Positions 1-11,500 of a DNA stretch of 64,000 bases are shown here, piece by piece (position 1 is the first letter of the stretch; every line of letters begins with the position of its first letter). The DNA comes from Actinia tenebrosa (Eukaryota > Cnidaria > Anthozoa > Actiniaria > Actiniidae): contig NW_022259526.1 in NCBI RefSeq assembly GCF_009602425.1, forward strand, positions 54,522 to 118,521, written 5' to 3'. A program made the translations under genes and the position numbers. The notes below the pieces were generated by a model. The model searched no databases, was not told the DNA's origin, and saw only the letters and a program-made list of their open reading frames with translations.

Positions 1-42
1 TTTTTTTTTTTTTTTTTTTTTGTTCTTTGTTTTGTGTTTCAG

Positions 43-1105
43 CATTAATCATAGGAGCAGGTCTCCTTTTACCAGTGGGGTTCTTAAAGTGCAGCCAAGA
101 TGTTTTATCAATAGTCTTCTTGACCATATCATGTGGAGCACTTGGCTTGTATGCTCCAACAGGGGCAACCAACCCAGTTGATCTTTCGCCAAGATTTTCT
201 AGCATCGTGATGTCAATTTCTAATGTTGGGACAAATATTCCTGGCATTCTTTCACCAGTTGTTGCTGGCTATTTGACCAACCATCAGGTATAAGATATAT
301 TTATTATAATATTCTGAAACTTTTGATTTTAGGAGGGCCCATTTGCTTACAAACTCAAACACCAATAATAGGGTTATCATGCAGTTTATCTAGGAGGGGT
401 GTTCTTCCCTTGATCCCCTAATTAGATATTTTATTCCATCCACATACAAGGTGCACAATGCTATGCTCCTTCAATAACTTCCATGCAGCACTCCACATGC
501 ACTACCCTACAGGCCAGGGTACTACATTCTTTATTTACAGCAAACAGCATTCAACTCATATGTCGATTCTTATGAAGAGAGGAAAACTGGAAAATCCAGA
601 GAAAAACCATTGTAGTTCTAAGAGAAGATTGAGAACAATGCATCAAGCAACTTAACTCATGTGACTCAATCGGGTAAAATGAACCCCGCGACCCCAGGTG
701 CGAACTACACACAGCAGTGAAAGACAGAGCTGTAGCAGTGCATGCCGTCAATGGTTATCTCATGTTGCACACAAAAAAATATGTAAGGATTTTGTGATAT
801 AAATTCAAACAATTAAAGTTTTTGATAACTGTTGCTCTTAACTTATCCATTAGGGTATGAGGGCACAGTGGAAAAAAGTGTTTTACATCACGTGTGTAAT
901 CTATTTCTCTGGACTTCTGTTCTTTTTGATATTTGGAAGTGGAAAAGAACAGGCTTGGAACTCCCCTCCAGGTGTGAAGGCCGATGATGATGATATTGCT
1001 TCTATCGTAGCAAGAAGGGAATTGCATAGTGAACCACGTGATGATTCTGATTTTGAAAAATCGTTTGGACACAGTGTACAGAGTTCACATTCAGCTGTTA
1101 TCTAA
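43..1105 (+). CDS. SLC17-family transporter, last two coding exons (5' part outside window)
   Basis: Two spliced exons, 43-287 and 854-1105, end in TAA. The first follows a pyrimidine-rich acceptor (AG at 41-42) and ends at a GTATAAG donor, phase 0. It encodes transmembrane helices of a major-facilitator transporter, with the stretch LYAPTGATNPVDLSPRFSS and the family-typical NVGTNIPGILSPVVAGYLT. The second begins GMRAQWKKVFYITCVIYF, a final helix followed by IFGSGKEQAW, the hallmark C-terminal sequence of the sialin/vesicular glutamate transporter (SLC17) family. An acidic cytosolic tail (DDDD, then SEPRDDSDFE) ends SSHSAVI. SLC17 proteins move organic anions, sialic acid or glutamate across lysosomal, vesicular or plasma membranes. 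Which substrate this one uses cannot be told from the tail alone. A poly(A) signal ATTAAA lies at about 1253. The rest of the gene is upstream of the window. Confidence 0.9.
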
Positions 1106-1161
1106 AGCAAATCATATATAACTTGTAGCTTTTTAGAGTCAAATTAAGAAAACTGTGAACA

Positions 1162-1222
1162 CCAATGGTAGTAGGGGTCAAGGTGATGTGAAAATCCTTG
1201 CCATTCATCCCCCTACCATTGG
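1162..1222 (+). other. Hairpin in the transporter 3' UTR
   Basis: CCAATGGTAGTAGGGG at 1162-1177 is mirrored by CCCCCTACCATTGG at 1209-1222, an almost perfect stem with a loop of about 30 bases. It lies 60 bases past the stop codon and before the poly(A) signal, so it should be in the mRNA. It may be a small MITE end pair or an RNA structure. Confidence 0.6.
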
Positions 1223-1849
1223 ACTGTGTTATCCATGTATCTATTACTTTGTATTAAAGCAGAGGTTATTTTTCTTGCCCTCTGTAGCTGAACAGCAGGT
1301 TTGACTTGACCAAAAGCCAAAACGGAGGGCAGATGATAAAGACATCTGCAAGCACTGCTCTGTTGACGGTATGCTCCTCTATGAGGTACTAAATTGCCCC
1401 TATTTCACTTATGACGACACATGCATTATAAAACAATATTTTGTTTTAATGCTAATCAAAAATCATAGAACTTAGAAAAGTAATAACAGCCACCAACTAC
1501 TTATATAGTTTTAGGTTTTATAGCATAATAATATCTTTACATAATGATATTTTTAGCATAATATTTTTACAAAATTGAATTGTATTAGGGAATTATGGTA
1601 AATTTAAAGAAATAATGATATTAATTCAGATTTGATGCATATTATAAATAGCTATTTAAGAATACATGCATGATAGATTTTGTAAGATATTGTAAGTAGT
1701 ATGGTAGATATATAGTATGCAATAAATAATTTTAACAAAATTTTTTTTCTTTATCCATTCATCGATGCTGTGTTTGCAACTACTAACAAGAGAGTCAAAA
1801 CATGAAGACACAATAGCCATGTTGGTGCTACCATAGTTCTTCTGTTAAC

Positions 1850-2045
1850 ATCCAAGGGGAGGCCCATTTAAGGAGGAATAATAGAGAAGGGGCCTTAATA
1901 GAGGGGGCTTAATAGAAAGGGGGCTTAATAGAGATGGGGGCTTAATAGGGAGGGGGGCTTAATAGAGAGGAGGTGGCCTATTAGAGAGGGGGCATTAATA
2001 GAGGGGGGCTTAATAGAGTGGTGGGCATAATAAAGAGTGGCACTT
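1850..2045. repeat. G-rich minisatellite, unit about 18-20 bp
   Basis: About ten imperfect copies of a unit like GGGGGCTTAATAGAGA run through this stretch between the transporter and cathepsin B. Units vary in their G-run length and in small substitutions. There is no open frame. Confidence 0.8.
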
Positions 2046-2280
2046 ATGGAATCAGCAAATGCAGTACAAGTATGCTATCAGGATATAATATGATTTGATA
2101 GCTTTCTTTGAACATGGCAAACTCAGGATTAAACAGAAGTAATACAATATTGTTATATAATTTGAACTTCCAAGACCTGCTCATATAATAGTACTTTTAC
2201 CAGGCTAATGTACTTGCAGTGACGAATTTTATCTGAATTATTTTGAATTATTTTGAATATATTTGAATTGGGCTCCCTGT

Positions 2281-2449
2281 GGTAAGAATTACGTGATCGT
2301 AAAGCGTGTACGTGAAACGTGAAGTTCCGAAGTCACATGGAATCACATGCAGAACTCGTGATCGATCGATGAAGCGTCACAACTCTACACTTCTCCAAAG
2401 AAGCTTGAAGCAACGGTTTGAAAGCGCGAAATAGGAGGACAAATTCAGC
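2281..2449 (+). promoter_or_regulatory. Putative cathepsin B promoter / 5' UTR with paired TCACATG boxes
   Basis: The 170 bases before the start codon contain two TCACATG E-boxes ten bases apart (2333-2339 and 2343-2349), plus several ACGTG half-sites (about 2291 and 2310). TCACATG is the M-box core bound by MITF/TFE bHLH-zip factors, which in vertebrates drive lysosomal genes. The motifs are visible; the regulation is inference. No clear TATA box at a fixed distance was found. Confidence 0.4.
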
Positions 2450-5400
2450 ATGTTATCGTGTCTAGTATTGTCTCTAGCCATCGCTGTTGCCAGCGCAATG
2501 CCGGCAAACATCAATCCGTTATCACAAGAAGCTATCGACTACATCAACAGTCTTGAAGAAATGACTTGGAAAGCTGGCAAGAACTTTGATGATTCTGTCT
2601 ACACAATTGACGACATCAAAGCGATGTGTGGAGCTTTAAAAAGCCCAGTACCTTTACTAAAAAGTAAGGATTTTACAATGTAACGTTTTAGATAAGATTA
2701 CATGTTTAGAAACGGAGGTTTCAAAATAAAAAGGTAATGCAAATTATCCGAATTTGAAAGTTCATGATACAGTAGATATTTCGACGCTGAGCTTCAGCTA
2801 AATTATGCAGAAACCCTATAGCTTGTCTAAATATTTTCTGCTACGAGAAAAAGAAAGATGCAGTTATCGACACTAGTTTAAAACAGTTGCTATGCAACTA
2901 ATATTGTGTAAACTTTATTCCGTGTAATTTTTTACTGGCTTGATAGAAATGAAACATTATGCCAGAACTCACGACTTCGACTGTATTAAATAAATACACA
3001 TAAAATCCTCACCAATAATCGGAATGCAGTGAGAAATAATGTCACGAGGCAAGCATCTTTCATCAATTTTTAAGTCATATCATGTGAGATGTGGCATGAT
3101 TCCAGCCTATTTATGTCTTATCTTAAAAGTCAAATTTGAAAGAGATCTGACAAAAAAAAAGGCAAGCTAAGTATTTCTTGCTTATTTTATGTATTATTGG
3201 GGCAACGATGACAAGCTACCTTAATTTCAGCAACACTACATTGGTGCATTTTGTTTAAACTTCACAAGGCACGCTAATGCAAACATAGGGAGCCCAATAC
3301 TACAAGGTGCAGGAGCAGACGTAGCTCAATTGGTTAGTGCGCGACCTTCAGAGCTTGAGGTCCACAGTTCGATCCTTAGGATCTCCCAACTGTTTCGATT
3401 TCTCTCTAATCCATATGTAGCTTCAGCTTTAAATACTCTTAAAACAGAGCACTGATTGAGAGAGGGGGTAAAGTGCGCACCGTTGGCTTCCATTGATAGC
3501 AGTTGAATTTTAACTGAAGGAACTACCGACGTTAAATATAGGTACTTTACTTTACCTTTAGATCAAGTAATATGCTACTGTATGAGGAAGGGGAGCTTTA
3601 GATTAAAAATGTGGGAAAGCCATCTACTCGGATATGAGAGTATGTAAATTGAAAAAGAAAAAGAAATAAAAGAGAATTCAGTATTTTTTTGAAGTAAGAA
3701 GCTCCAGGTGGTCTTGCGCATGCACTTCCGTATACTATTAGCCAATCAGAAGCATTTTTGTTGAATCGACAAAAGTTCCATGATGAATTCCAAAATGGAG
3801 TCATATTTTGAGTGAACCTTTTTTAAATATGAGGGCTTCGAGGCGAGATCACTGGCTCTCTCGAAAAAAATAGGTGGCTGTGTCCAGCACTAGATTAATA
3901 TTAATGATTTTACATTTAAACATCCATGAAATAACCGGCAGTGAAAGATGAATTACCTTGAGATCAATGGCCAGTAGCCACCCTCTATTGAAACCCTTGG
4001 GCAATAGGAACAAAATAATGATTGCATAAGATATAAGCTTCTAAAATGTTCAAATCATTGTTGCATCTCAGTCCGTGAATCCCTTGGTGCCATGGAAATA
4101 CCTGATAACTTTGACTCCAGGGAAGAATGGTCAAACTGTGCCAGTATTAAAGAAGTCAGGGACCAAGGCTCATGTGGAAGTTGCTGGGTATGTTCATTAA
4201 AAACATTAATTGATACCCTGAAACAACCTCTGGGCTGATGAAAGTCAGGGCATGGCTAACTCACAGATCAAATCCTGAAACACAAGCTCTGGGCTGAACT
4301 AAGTCAGGGCTCGGCTAACTCACAGATAGAACCCTGAAACAACCTCTGGGCTGATGAAAGTCAGGGCACGGCTAACTCACAGATCAAATCCTGAAACACA
4401 AGCTCTGGGCTGAACTAAGTCAGGGCTTGGCTAACTCACAGATAGAACCCTGAAACAACCTCTGGGCTGATCAAAGTCAGGGCATGGCTAACTCACAGAT
4501 CAAATCCTGAAACACAAGCTCTGGGCTGATCTAAGTCAGAGCATAGCTAACTCCCAGATCAAACCCTGAAACAACCTCTGGGCTGATGAAAGTCAGGGCA
4601 TAGTTAACTCACAGATAGAACCCTGAAACTACCTCTAGGCTAATCAAAGTCGGGGCATGGCTAACTCACAGGTCAAACCCTGAAACAACCTCTGGACTGA
4701 TCTAAGTCAGGGCATGGATAACTCACAGATCGAACCCTGCAATTCCCTCAAACAATCCCTACAAAGTGTCTAAAAAACATTAACATCATTATAATAAAGA
4801 TCAAGCAGGTAAATTGTTTTTGCTACTGAATTCATTTAAAATATTTGCATGCTTTTTTCTTTTAGGCATTTGGTGCAGTTGAAGCAATGACTGATCGTTT
4901 TTGTATCCACTCTAAGAACAAGGATACACCTCACATCTCTGCAGAGGATCTTCTAACTTGCTGTGATTCTTGTGGAGCTGGGTAAGTACTAAACTGAACA
5001 AAAGGTGTGCAAGGGATCCTGGTAGCTGTAGTTAATGATGTACTGTATAGCGTCATGCAATTGTCCTATTAGAACTCAAAACTCTAAACACAGCATGAGC
5101 AAGTTTTTATCCACATTAGTAATTATTTGACTGATGCCAAAAATCCCAGATCTCATAGAAATAATTAAGCTACATAGTAGAACGCAGATTAGCAAAGAGT
5201 GCACAAAAACTAATTATCAACCTTTTCTTTTTTCTTTTAGTTGCAATGGAGGTTACCCAGAAGCTGCTTGGTGAGTGATTCGATTAAATTAATGGATTGT
5301 GATCATATATAAGGCACTCTACCCAAGGCACTATATTGAGCTGCAATTATACAGATGTACAAAACAGTGCGTGTCACACATGCACCTACAACTATTTTCA

Positions 5401-7632
5401 TTCATTTACATTTACCTACATGGGAATCAAGATAGAACTATGTCTATGTACAGCAGTTTTTTTTAGAGAAAAGACAGCACCATCTATTCAGATATATTAA
5501 GCCCCCAAGAGTTTGTCTGGCTGAGGTTTCAACCAACAACCCCCCATGCAGCAGAACCTAAGTGCAACCTAGCAAACCAGGAGTCAGTTGGCTCAGCTTG
5601 ATTTACACCCTAGCTGCCTCAGCAGCCAGAGCAAATGTCATTCCCAGCATTATCAATATACTGCATTTAACACGCTGTCTTACGAAAGGTTTTTAATCAT
5701 TTAACAGGCAATATTGGAAAAACGATGGTATCGTAACTGGTGGTCAGTATGGCTCTCATGAGGGTTGTCAGCCTTACCTCATCGCTAAGTGCGACCACCA
5801 TGTTGTTGGCAAGCTTCTACCATGTAAAGGAATACAGCCAACACCAGAGTGCAAACACAAATGTGAAGCAGGTTGGTGTCTTTGCTTTTAAATATTGTAG
5901 AATCTCATTTATAAGCCCCCCACCCTCTCCTCCTCTCCATTCCTTGGATGCAATCCCACCTTTCTGTTTTAGAAGACATTTCCTCCCCTGAGGTACAAGC
6001 TCCACTACCCCACCCCCCTCCGTCTTAATCATTTATTAGGAATATCCTGCCGCATTAAAATTGTTGACCTATATTTTTATATTTGTATTCACTAATTCTT
6101 ACTTATAGGATACAATGTAAGCTACTCTGATGACAAGCGTCACGGAATGAGTGCTTATTCAGTGGGAAGTGATCCAAGTGAAATCCAAAAAGAGATCATG
6201 ACTAATGGTCCAGTTGAAGGAGCATTTACTGTCTACGCTGACTTCCCAACCTACAAAAGTGGTGAGTCGCAGCACAAGATATCGAGTTGTTTAAATTTTG
6301 ATTTGGAGATTTTGCCTGTAGGTGCATGCTGCACAATATAGGACACAGGATCCCCTTTGATGTACATTGCAATAATTTCAAACGCACAAAAAAGGGGTGG
6401 GTCGACATCCTATTCAGACGTTGAATTTTCTAAAATTCACATGTCAAATTAATATTAATTCACAAATCACACAAATTTCAAGGAAAGAATCGCATGCATA
6501 GTTGAACTGGAATTCACGAATCACACTTTTCTATTTTGACGAATCAAATCTCACAATTAAACAAATCAAATCACACAATCAACTCCTGTGCCACCAGGGT
6601 GGGTTTTGAAATTCAGGCAACGACATTTCTAAAACTGACGTGTCAAATCAATCATTCATAAATTACACATCATCACACATCGTAGCTAACCTGGAATTCA
6701 TGAATCACGCTTAACATTATGCTACTTTCACATACCCAATCACATCGTCATATGTAACTCCGGTGCCACCCGGCTGCTACTAGGCTTCCATTTTGATTTG
6801 GTGAAATAAAATCCAAGAAACAATATGGATAAATTGCAGGGCTTATAATAAATATGGCTGGTCATTGGTGGATCATAATGAGGTGTCAAATACGTTTTAG
6901 CTCAAAATCAATTAATTAATTATTATTTAATTATTATTAATTATTATCAAACCTTGTTTCTGGCCAAATCAACTGGTGAGGCAAAGATTTGACCAGACAA
7001 AATCCAATTCTGGCTGGACATTGTCTGATGACAAGCTTTGAAATTTAGAATGCTTTTCTTTTTTGTCTTTTAAGGTGTCTATCAACACAAAAGCGGTGGA
7101 GAATTGGGTGGTCATGCTATAAAGATCCTTGGTTGGGGAGTGGAAAATGGTACACCATACTGGCTGGTTGCTAACTCATGGAACCCTGACTGGGGTGATA
7201 AAGGTATTTATATTAATATTTATATTAGTCAAAGGAACAGTTGGCTAATTACTACGGATCTCACCAAACTGTGGCGACACGTCAAAAATTTGTCTCGCTA
7301 CCACACCCTAATTAGTCCACTGACACACCTACTTTTGTCACTGTCTCGGATCTAGCACATTGCCAGTAAGGTATTCACTGTAATACATGTAACAAAATGG
7401 GGCGTGACAGTAGATGAATTAGGGTGTAGCAAGACGTGTCACCACAGTTCTGTGAGATCTGTAGTATTATATTTTGTCTGTGACCTCTTTCTTGCTCCCA
7501 GCGAGTCGTACCATTCTATAATCCTAATATTATGAATGTTTTTTTCTTTAAGGTTTCTTCAAGATCCTGAGAGGCAGTGATGAGTGTGGAATAGAGTCTG
7601 GAATTGTTGGCGGCATGCCAAAGTTCAACTAA
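2450..7632 (+). CDS. CTSB: Cathepsin B, lysosomal cysteine protease, complete (8 exons)
   Basis: Coding exons are 2450-2663, 4072-4187, 4866-4981, 5241-5270 (30 nt), 5708-5871, 6109-6261, 7075-7203 and 7553-7632, all with GT-AG introns in matching phase. They give 333 residues; human cathepsin B has 339. Residues 1-16 are a signal peptide, about 17-80 the propeptide, and the mature enzyme starts near [11 protein letters not shown]. The papain-type triad is present: Cys109 in DQGSCGSCW, His278 in [11 protein letters not shown] and Asn298 in [11 protein letters not shown]. The occluding loop typical of cathepsin B, with the CDHH histidine pair (189-190) and [12 protein letters not shown], implies the dual endopeptidase and peptidyl-dipeptidase activity of the family. 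It degrades proteins in lysosomes or digestive vacuoles. AATAAA at 7850-7855 is the likely poly(A) signal. Intron 1 carries a SINE, intron 2 a tandem array. The gene is convergent with RIOK3. Confidence 0.96.
3311..3560 (+). repeat. tRNA-derived SINE (family A) in cathepsin B intron 1
   Basis: A tRNA-like head carries box A (TAGCTCAATTGGTTAG) and box B (AGTTCGATCC). An unrelated body follows, with GAGAGAGGGGGTAAAGTGCG and an A/T-rich end. The head does not close into a cloverleaf acceptor stem, so it is not a working tRNA gene. The body matches a reverse-strand copy near 17735-17870, which shows that it is a dispersed element. Confidence 0.65.
4211..4745 (-). repeat. Tandem array of a SINE tail, unit 57-59 bp, about 9 copies
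   Basis: Units begin CTGAAACAACCTCTGGGCTG at about 4218, 4274, 4333, 4391, 4450, 4507, 4566, 4623 and 4680. The first six alternate between two subtypes (AACAACCTCT and AACACAAGCTCT), giving a dimer period of about 116 bp. The last copies are all of the first subtype. The unit is the reverse complement of the 3' tail found once in SINE copies at 11800-11905, 34386-34585 and 61740-61985. It fills much of cathepsin B intron 2. Confidence 0.9.
5470..5570 (-). repeat. SINE fragment (family C)
   Basis: On the minus strand this reads as a box-B-like GGTTGAAACC, then CAGCCAGACAAACTC and a CTGTC end. The plus-strand order GACAGCACC...TCTGGCTGAGG matches the reverse complement of 12165-12250. It lies in cathepsin B intron 4. 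Confidence 0.4.
6405..6770. repeat. Degenerate AATCACAC-type repeat in cathepsin B intron 6
   Basis: Short motifs such as AATTCACGAATCACAC, ACACAATC and GGTGCCACC recur loosely in two half-copies (about 6420-6600 and 6640-6775). No open frame or named element was recognised. Confidence 0.45.
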
Positions 7633-8052
7633 GAAAGTTATTAAGCTCTAGTTTCTGTTCGTTATGTTGACTATAATGATGATTCATACAAAGTATTCTT
7701 TTAGGAAAAATCCTATTTTGTATTGCAAACCAAATGAAATCTCTAAAGTAGTAGCAAAATAATACTAATGATAATATAATGTGAAAAGAACAATATTTTC
7801 TTTAAAAAATGTCATACAGTAAAACAAAAATATTTTTCTATCAATTTAAAATAAATTTGTTCTTGTCTTCTATGGTTTCATCTGAGTACATTTGAGATAA
7901 CTTCATCATGATCCCTATATATTTCATACTAAATCATTGCTCTGTAGCTTTTGGTACTTTTCTATGATAGTTGAATCAAGGGAGACAGAAGTGGGTGTGC
8001 ACTCACCTTTCACTCGCAAATCAATCATGGATTTGTGAGTGCACTATTTGCT

Positions 8053-8310
8053 GATTTAGATCAGAGTGAGTTAGCTGTGCCTTGGCTTAGATCAGACCAG
8101 AGGTTGTTTAAGGGTTCTATCTGTGAGTTAGCCATGCCCTGACTTAGATCAGCCCAGAGGTTGTTTCAGGGTTCTATCTGTGAGTTAGCCGTGCCCGGAC
8201 TTAGATCAGCCCAGAGGTTGTTTCAAAGTTTAATTTGGAATTTAGCCATGCCACGACTTCAATAAGCCTAGAGGTTGTTTCAGGTGCTCTGTTAATTAGC
8301 CTTCCCATGA
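8053..8310 (+). repeat. Second SINE-tail array, about 4-5 copies, inverted relative to the first
   Basis: Copies of GAGGTTGTTTCAGGGTTCTA followed by TCTGTGAGTTAGCC repeat with a period of about 57 bp and decay towards the right. It is the same unit as the intron-2 array at 4211-4745 on the other strand. It lies in the short spacer between the convergent 3' ends of cathepsin B and RIOK3. Confidence 0.85.
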
Positions 8311-8541
8311 CTTAGACCAGCTTAGTTTAAAGACTGTTCAAGGTTGACAGAACTCATACATTTGGAATGTATATGACTCAAATGACTGATTTCGAATGAG
8401 TACACTCTTGTTAAAAACTCAAGTCATCATGATTTTCTTTAGATGTATTTATTTCCCTTTGTTAATCTTTTACTTCATTCACTACACTCGAACAGCATAC
8501 ATTACAAATACTACCTTCTTCAAAGCTTTGTTTAACCAATT

Positions 8542-11500
8542 TCAATCGTTGGTCGTCAATTCATCTGGGGAGTCATCTGAAACATTCTCATCAGATCCAC
8601 AACTTGACGTCTTGTTAAAGAAATAGTCAAAGGCATAAGGTTGTACATTTTTACGTCCACCGATGGTCATCTCATATCTCTCATATGACTGAACCTAAAA
8701 GAAATTTAAGTTATTTCTGAGATCAAAACCAACTCTGCTACATCCTTGAAGACGTCTAAGGGTAGCTAATGATACCATGCAAAACTGACCAGTTTTATAA
8801 GAGGGTCCTGAAGGGGGAAAATGGGAGCTTTGATTCGCCTTTTTGGGGCTGTGAAAATGGGATTTTATGCACTGGGAATGGGATTTCCCCTTCACTGATT
8901 GTCATAATTCTTTACGCTCAGTAGAATGAAATTGAAAACCCACTTTGTAAAAATCGTCCTTGGTTTTACAAGGGTAGCACTTAGCCAGTGGCTAACAAAC
9001 CTGTCACCTTAATTGAATTGGAATTTAGAAGTATATTTTTTTATGGAGGGAGGAATGCAGGAGAATCTGAGAAAAACTCTTAAAGCACAGGAGAGAACTA
9101 TCAAGCAGCTTTACTCATATACAACACCAAGCCTGGCAACCAATCAATCAATCATGCCAGCTTGTTGTGTGGCAGCCATTTTGGTGGATCCCCACTGGCC
9201 ATCCAACATGATATTTAGATGGCCTTTTTAAATCTATATGACTTTAAAAAGATGTTCAACAAACCTTTGCTAGAAAGAGGCTTTCATCCTCGCACAGCGG
9301 TATGTCAAGACCGGACACCTTGAGAAACAGCTGAGGTACAGACATGACCTGTTGATTTCCTTGCTTCTTGAAGAACTCTATGATGTTAGTACAATCACGG
9401 TACAAGAACTCCAGGGCATGTGGGTGGATGGGCTCAACAGCCTGGCTGACATCAATGAACCATACCCGATTATCATGCCATAACATGTTGTATTCACTTA
9501 GGTCAGCATGAACAAGCTTGCATTTCTGATACATGGCACACATCATCTAGAAAGGTTTGTATGCTTGTTAGTTTCTTTTAAAAGATACCCTACTGACATC
9601 CAAAATTAACCTACTGACAACCTACCAACACTCTACCGTCCTTTTTCTTCACGAGGGTAGCACTCAATGATAGCCTGAGGCTAAAAAACCTGTGGCCCTC
9701 ATTTTATGATCAAATTGGAATTTAGGAGTTGGATTTTGAGGAGGGAGGAAAACCGGAGAACCCGGAAAAAACCCACGAAGCACAGGAGAGAAGCAACGAA
9801 CAACTCTACTCATATACAACACCGAACCCGGCGGGACTTGAACTCAGGTCACATTGATGAGAGGTGAGCGCTCTGACCGCTACGCCACCCGTGCTTCCCA
9901 AGGGATCTGCTATTACTCTTCCAATGACATACAGACACTACTGTGATCAACACTGATTTTGAAGTTGCAAGTATCAAACAGTTCAACAGCAAATCCGAAA
10001 CACCTCAAATTAAAGTCCTATAGGCTGGCAATAAATATTCGAGTCATGCATGTAGTGTAATAATATCTCAGTATAATCTTAAAAATGATTTTACTGCAGT
10101 ACCTCAATACACTGTTCATATGCCAGTTTCAGCTGGTTTGAAGACAGAACAGCATCTTTTAGCTTGGGAGCAGCCTTCATGTCTCTCCCAACAAAGCTCA
10201 TGACCAGAATGTGTTTCTTGAGTAGAACTACACTGGGGCAGGAAATCCCTGCCTTCTGCATCCTAGAACAAAACAAGAAACCATTTAGAATAGGTTGGGT
10301 AAAACCAGTAAAACTGGTTTGCTTTTTACCCCTGTCAGTCATTAATATATGGTCACTGCATGTGGTTGCAATTGGATCGAAAATAAAGCTCTTCAGCTTG
10401 GGTGCAATGTTTTCCCATTTCAGACCACATGTCACTCCCTAGAGTATTATACCTTCATTTAACGGCTGCCCATAAGAAGACACATGAATACCGGATGCAA
10501 CTTGAACAAGAATCTCAATCACAAGATAATCACATCTGGTCTGGAGTGGGTAAACATTAAACCAAAGCTGAAAAGGTCTATTGGGTGATTTTACAGCACA
10601 GTTCATGTCTGTGGTTTAATTTCTGTGGCCACTGCAGGTGAACTTATGGACCTCTATGTGTGAACACTTCTCAATGAGATGGGACTGACCATTTTATTTG
10701 GTCATTCAAGCCACAACCAAGGTCTAACCATTTGCAGATATTTTGAGAGCAAAGGAAGCACCTTCTACTCAATCAGATACTGTACTTTAAGACCCTAGGT
10801 TTTGGTCCATCCATAACTCAAACCCATTAGAGTGATTTAGCAACAAGATTCGAACATTGTTAAAGACAATGGTGGCAGCACTTTTTTTTTCATCCTAAAC
10901 GTGGCTGACATCCTAGACAGGAAGCTTTTTAGCAGCATTTTTACCTCATGTTGAGAATGTCAACCATGTCGTCTTTGACATTCCCGTCTGATGCAAAATC
11001 TCTCTATAACAGCAGGTCAATGCCCAACTGACCAGTTTGAGTTTACTAGTTTACTAGTTTGAGACTTACCTGCTCAAGTTACACATCTCTTTCTCTGCCC
11101 AGAGACGGATCACCTTCCTGGGATTCTGCTTGCTGAACCTGTCTCTGAACCTGTGGTCATCTTTGATGTACCTCTCCCGCGTTCTGAACTCATTCAGAGT
11201 CGTCTTGAAGACCTTGACGGCACATTCTTTAGGGAGTTCTTCACCATTCTCCTTCCTATCAAAATTAAAATTAAAAACATTGGAAAGATTTTTAACAAAT
11301 TTAAAGTCTACCAGCTTCTTGATTCCAGTTGAGAATGGTGAAGTGGAATTGCACTCACTCAACTCTTACTACTTAATTTGTCTCAATGTTTCTCTTAAAT
11401 TGTTTCCTGATTTCAGGCATCCCAGCAATTTTTTAGACAAATTTGATAGGAAATATAGGCTGTGCAAGTTCTAAATATAGGAAAATATAGGAGTTTTTCC

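Noticed and set aside
3311-3385. Functional tRNA gene
   Set aside because: Boxes A and B are present, but the acceptor stem does not pair and the body continues as a dispersed repeat, so it is a SINE head.
4211-4745. CRISPR-like array
   Set aside because: The repeats are contiguous 57-59-bp units without unique spacers, in an animal intron.
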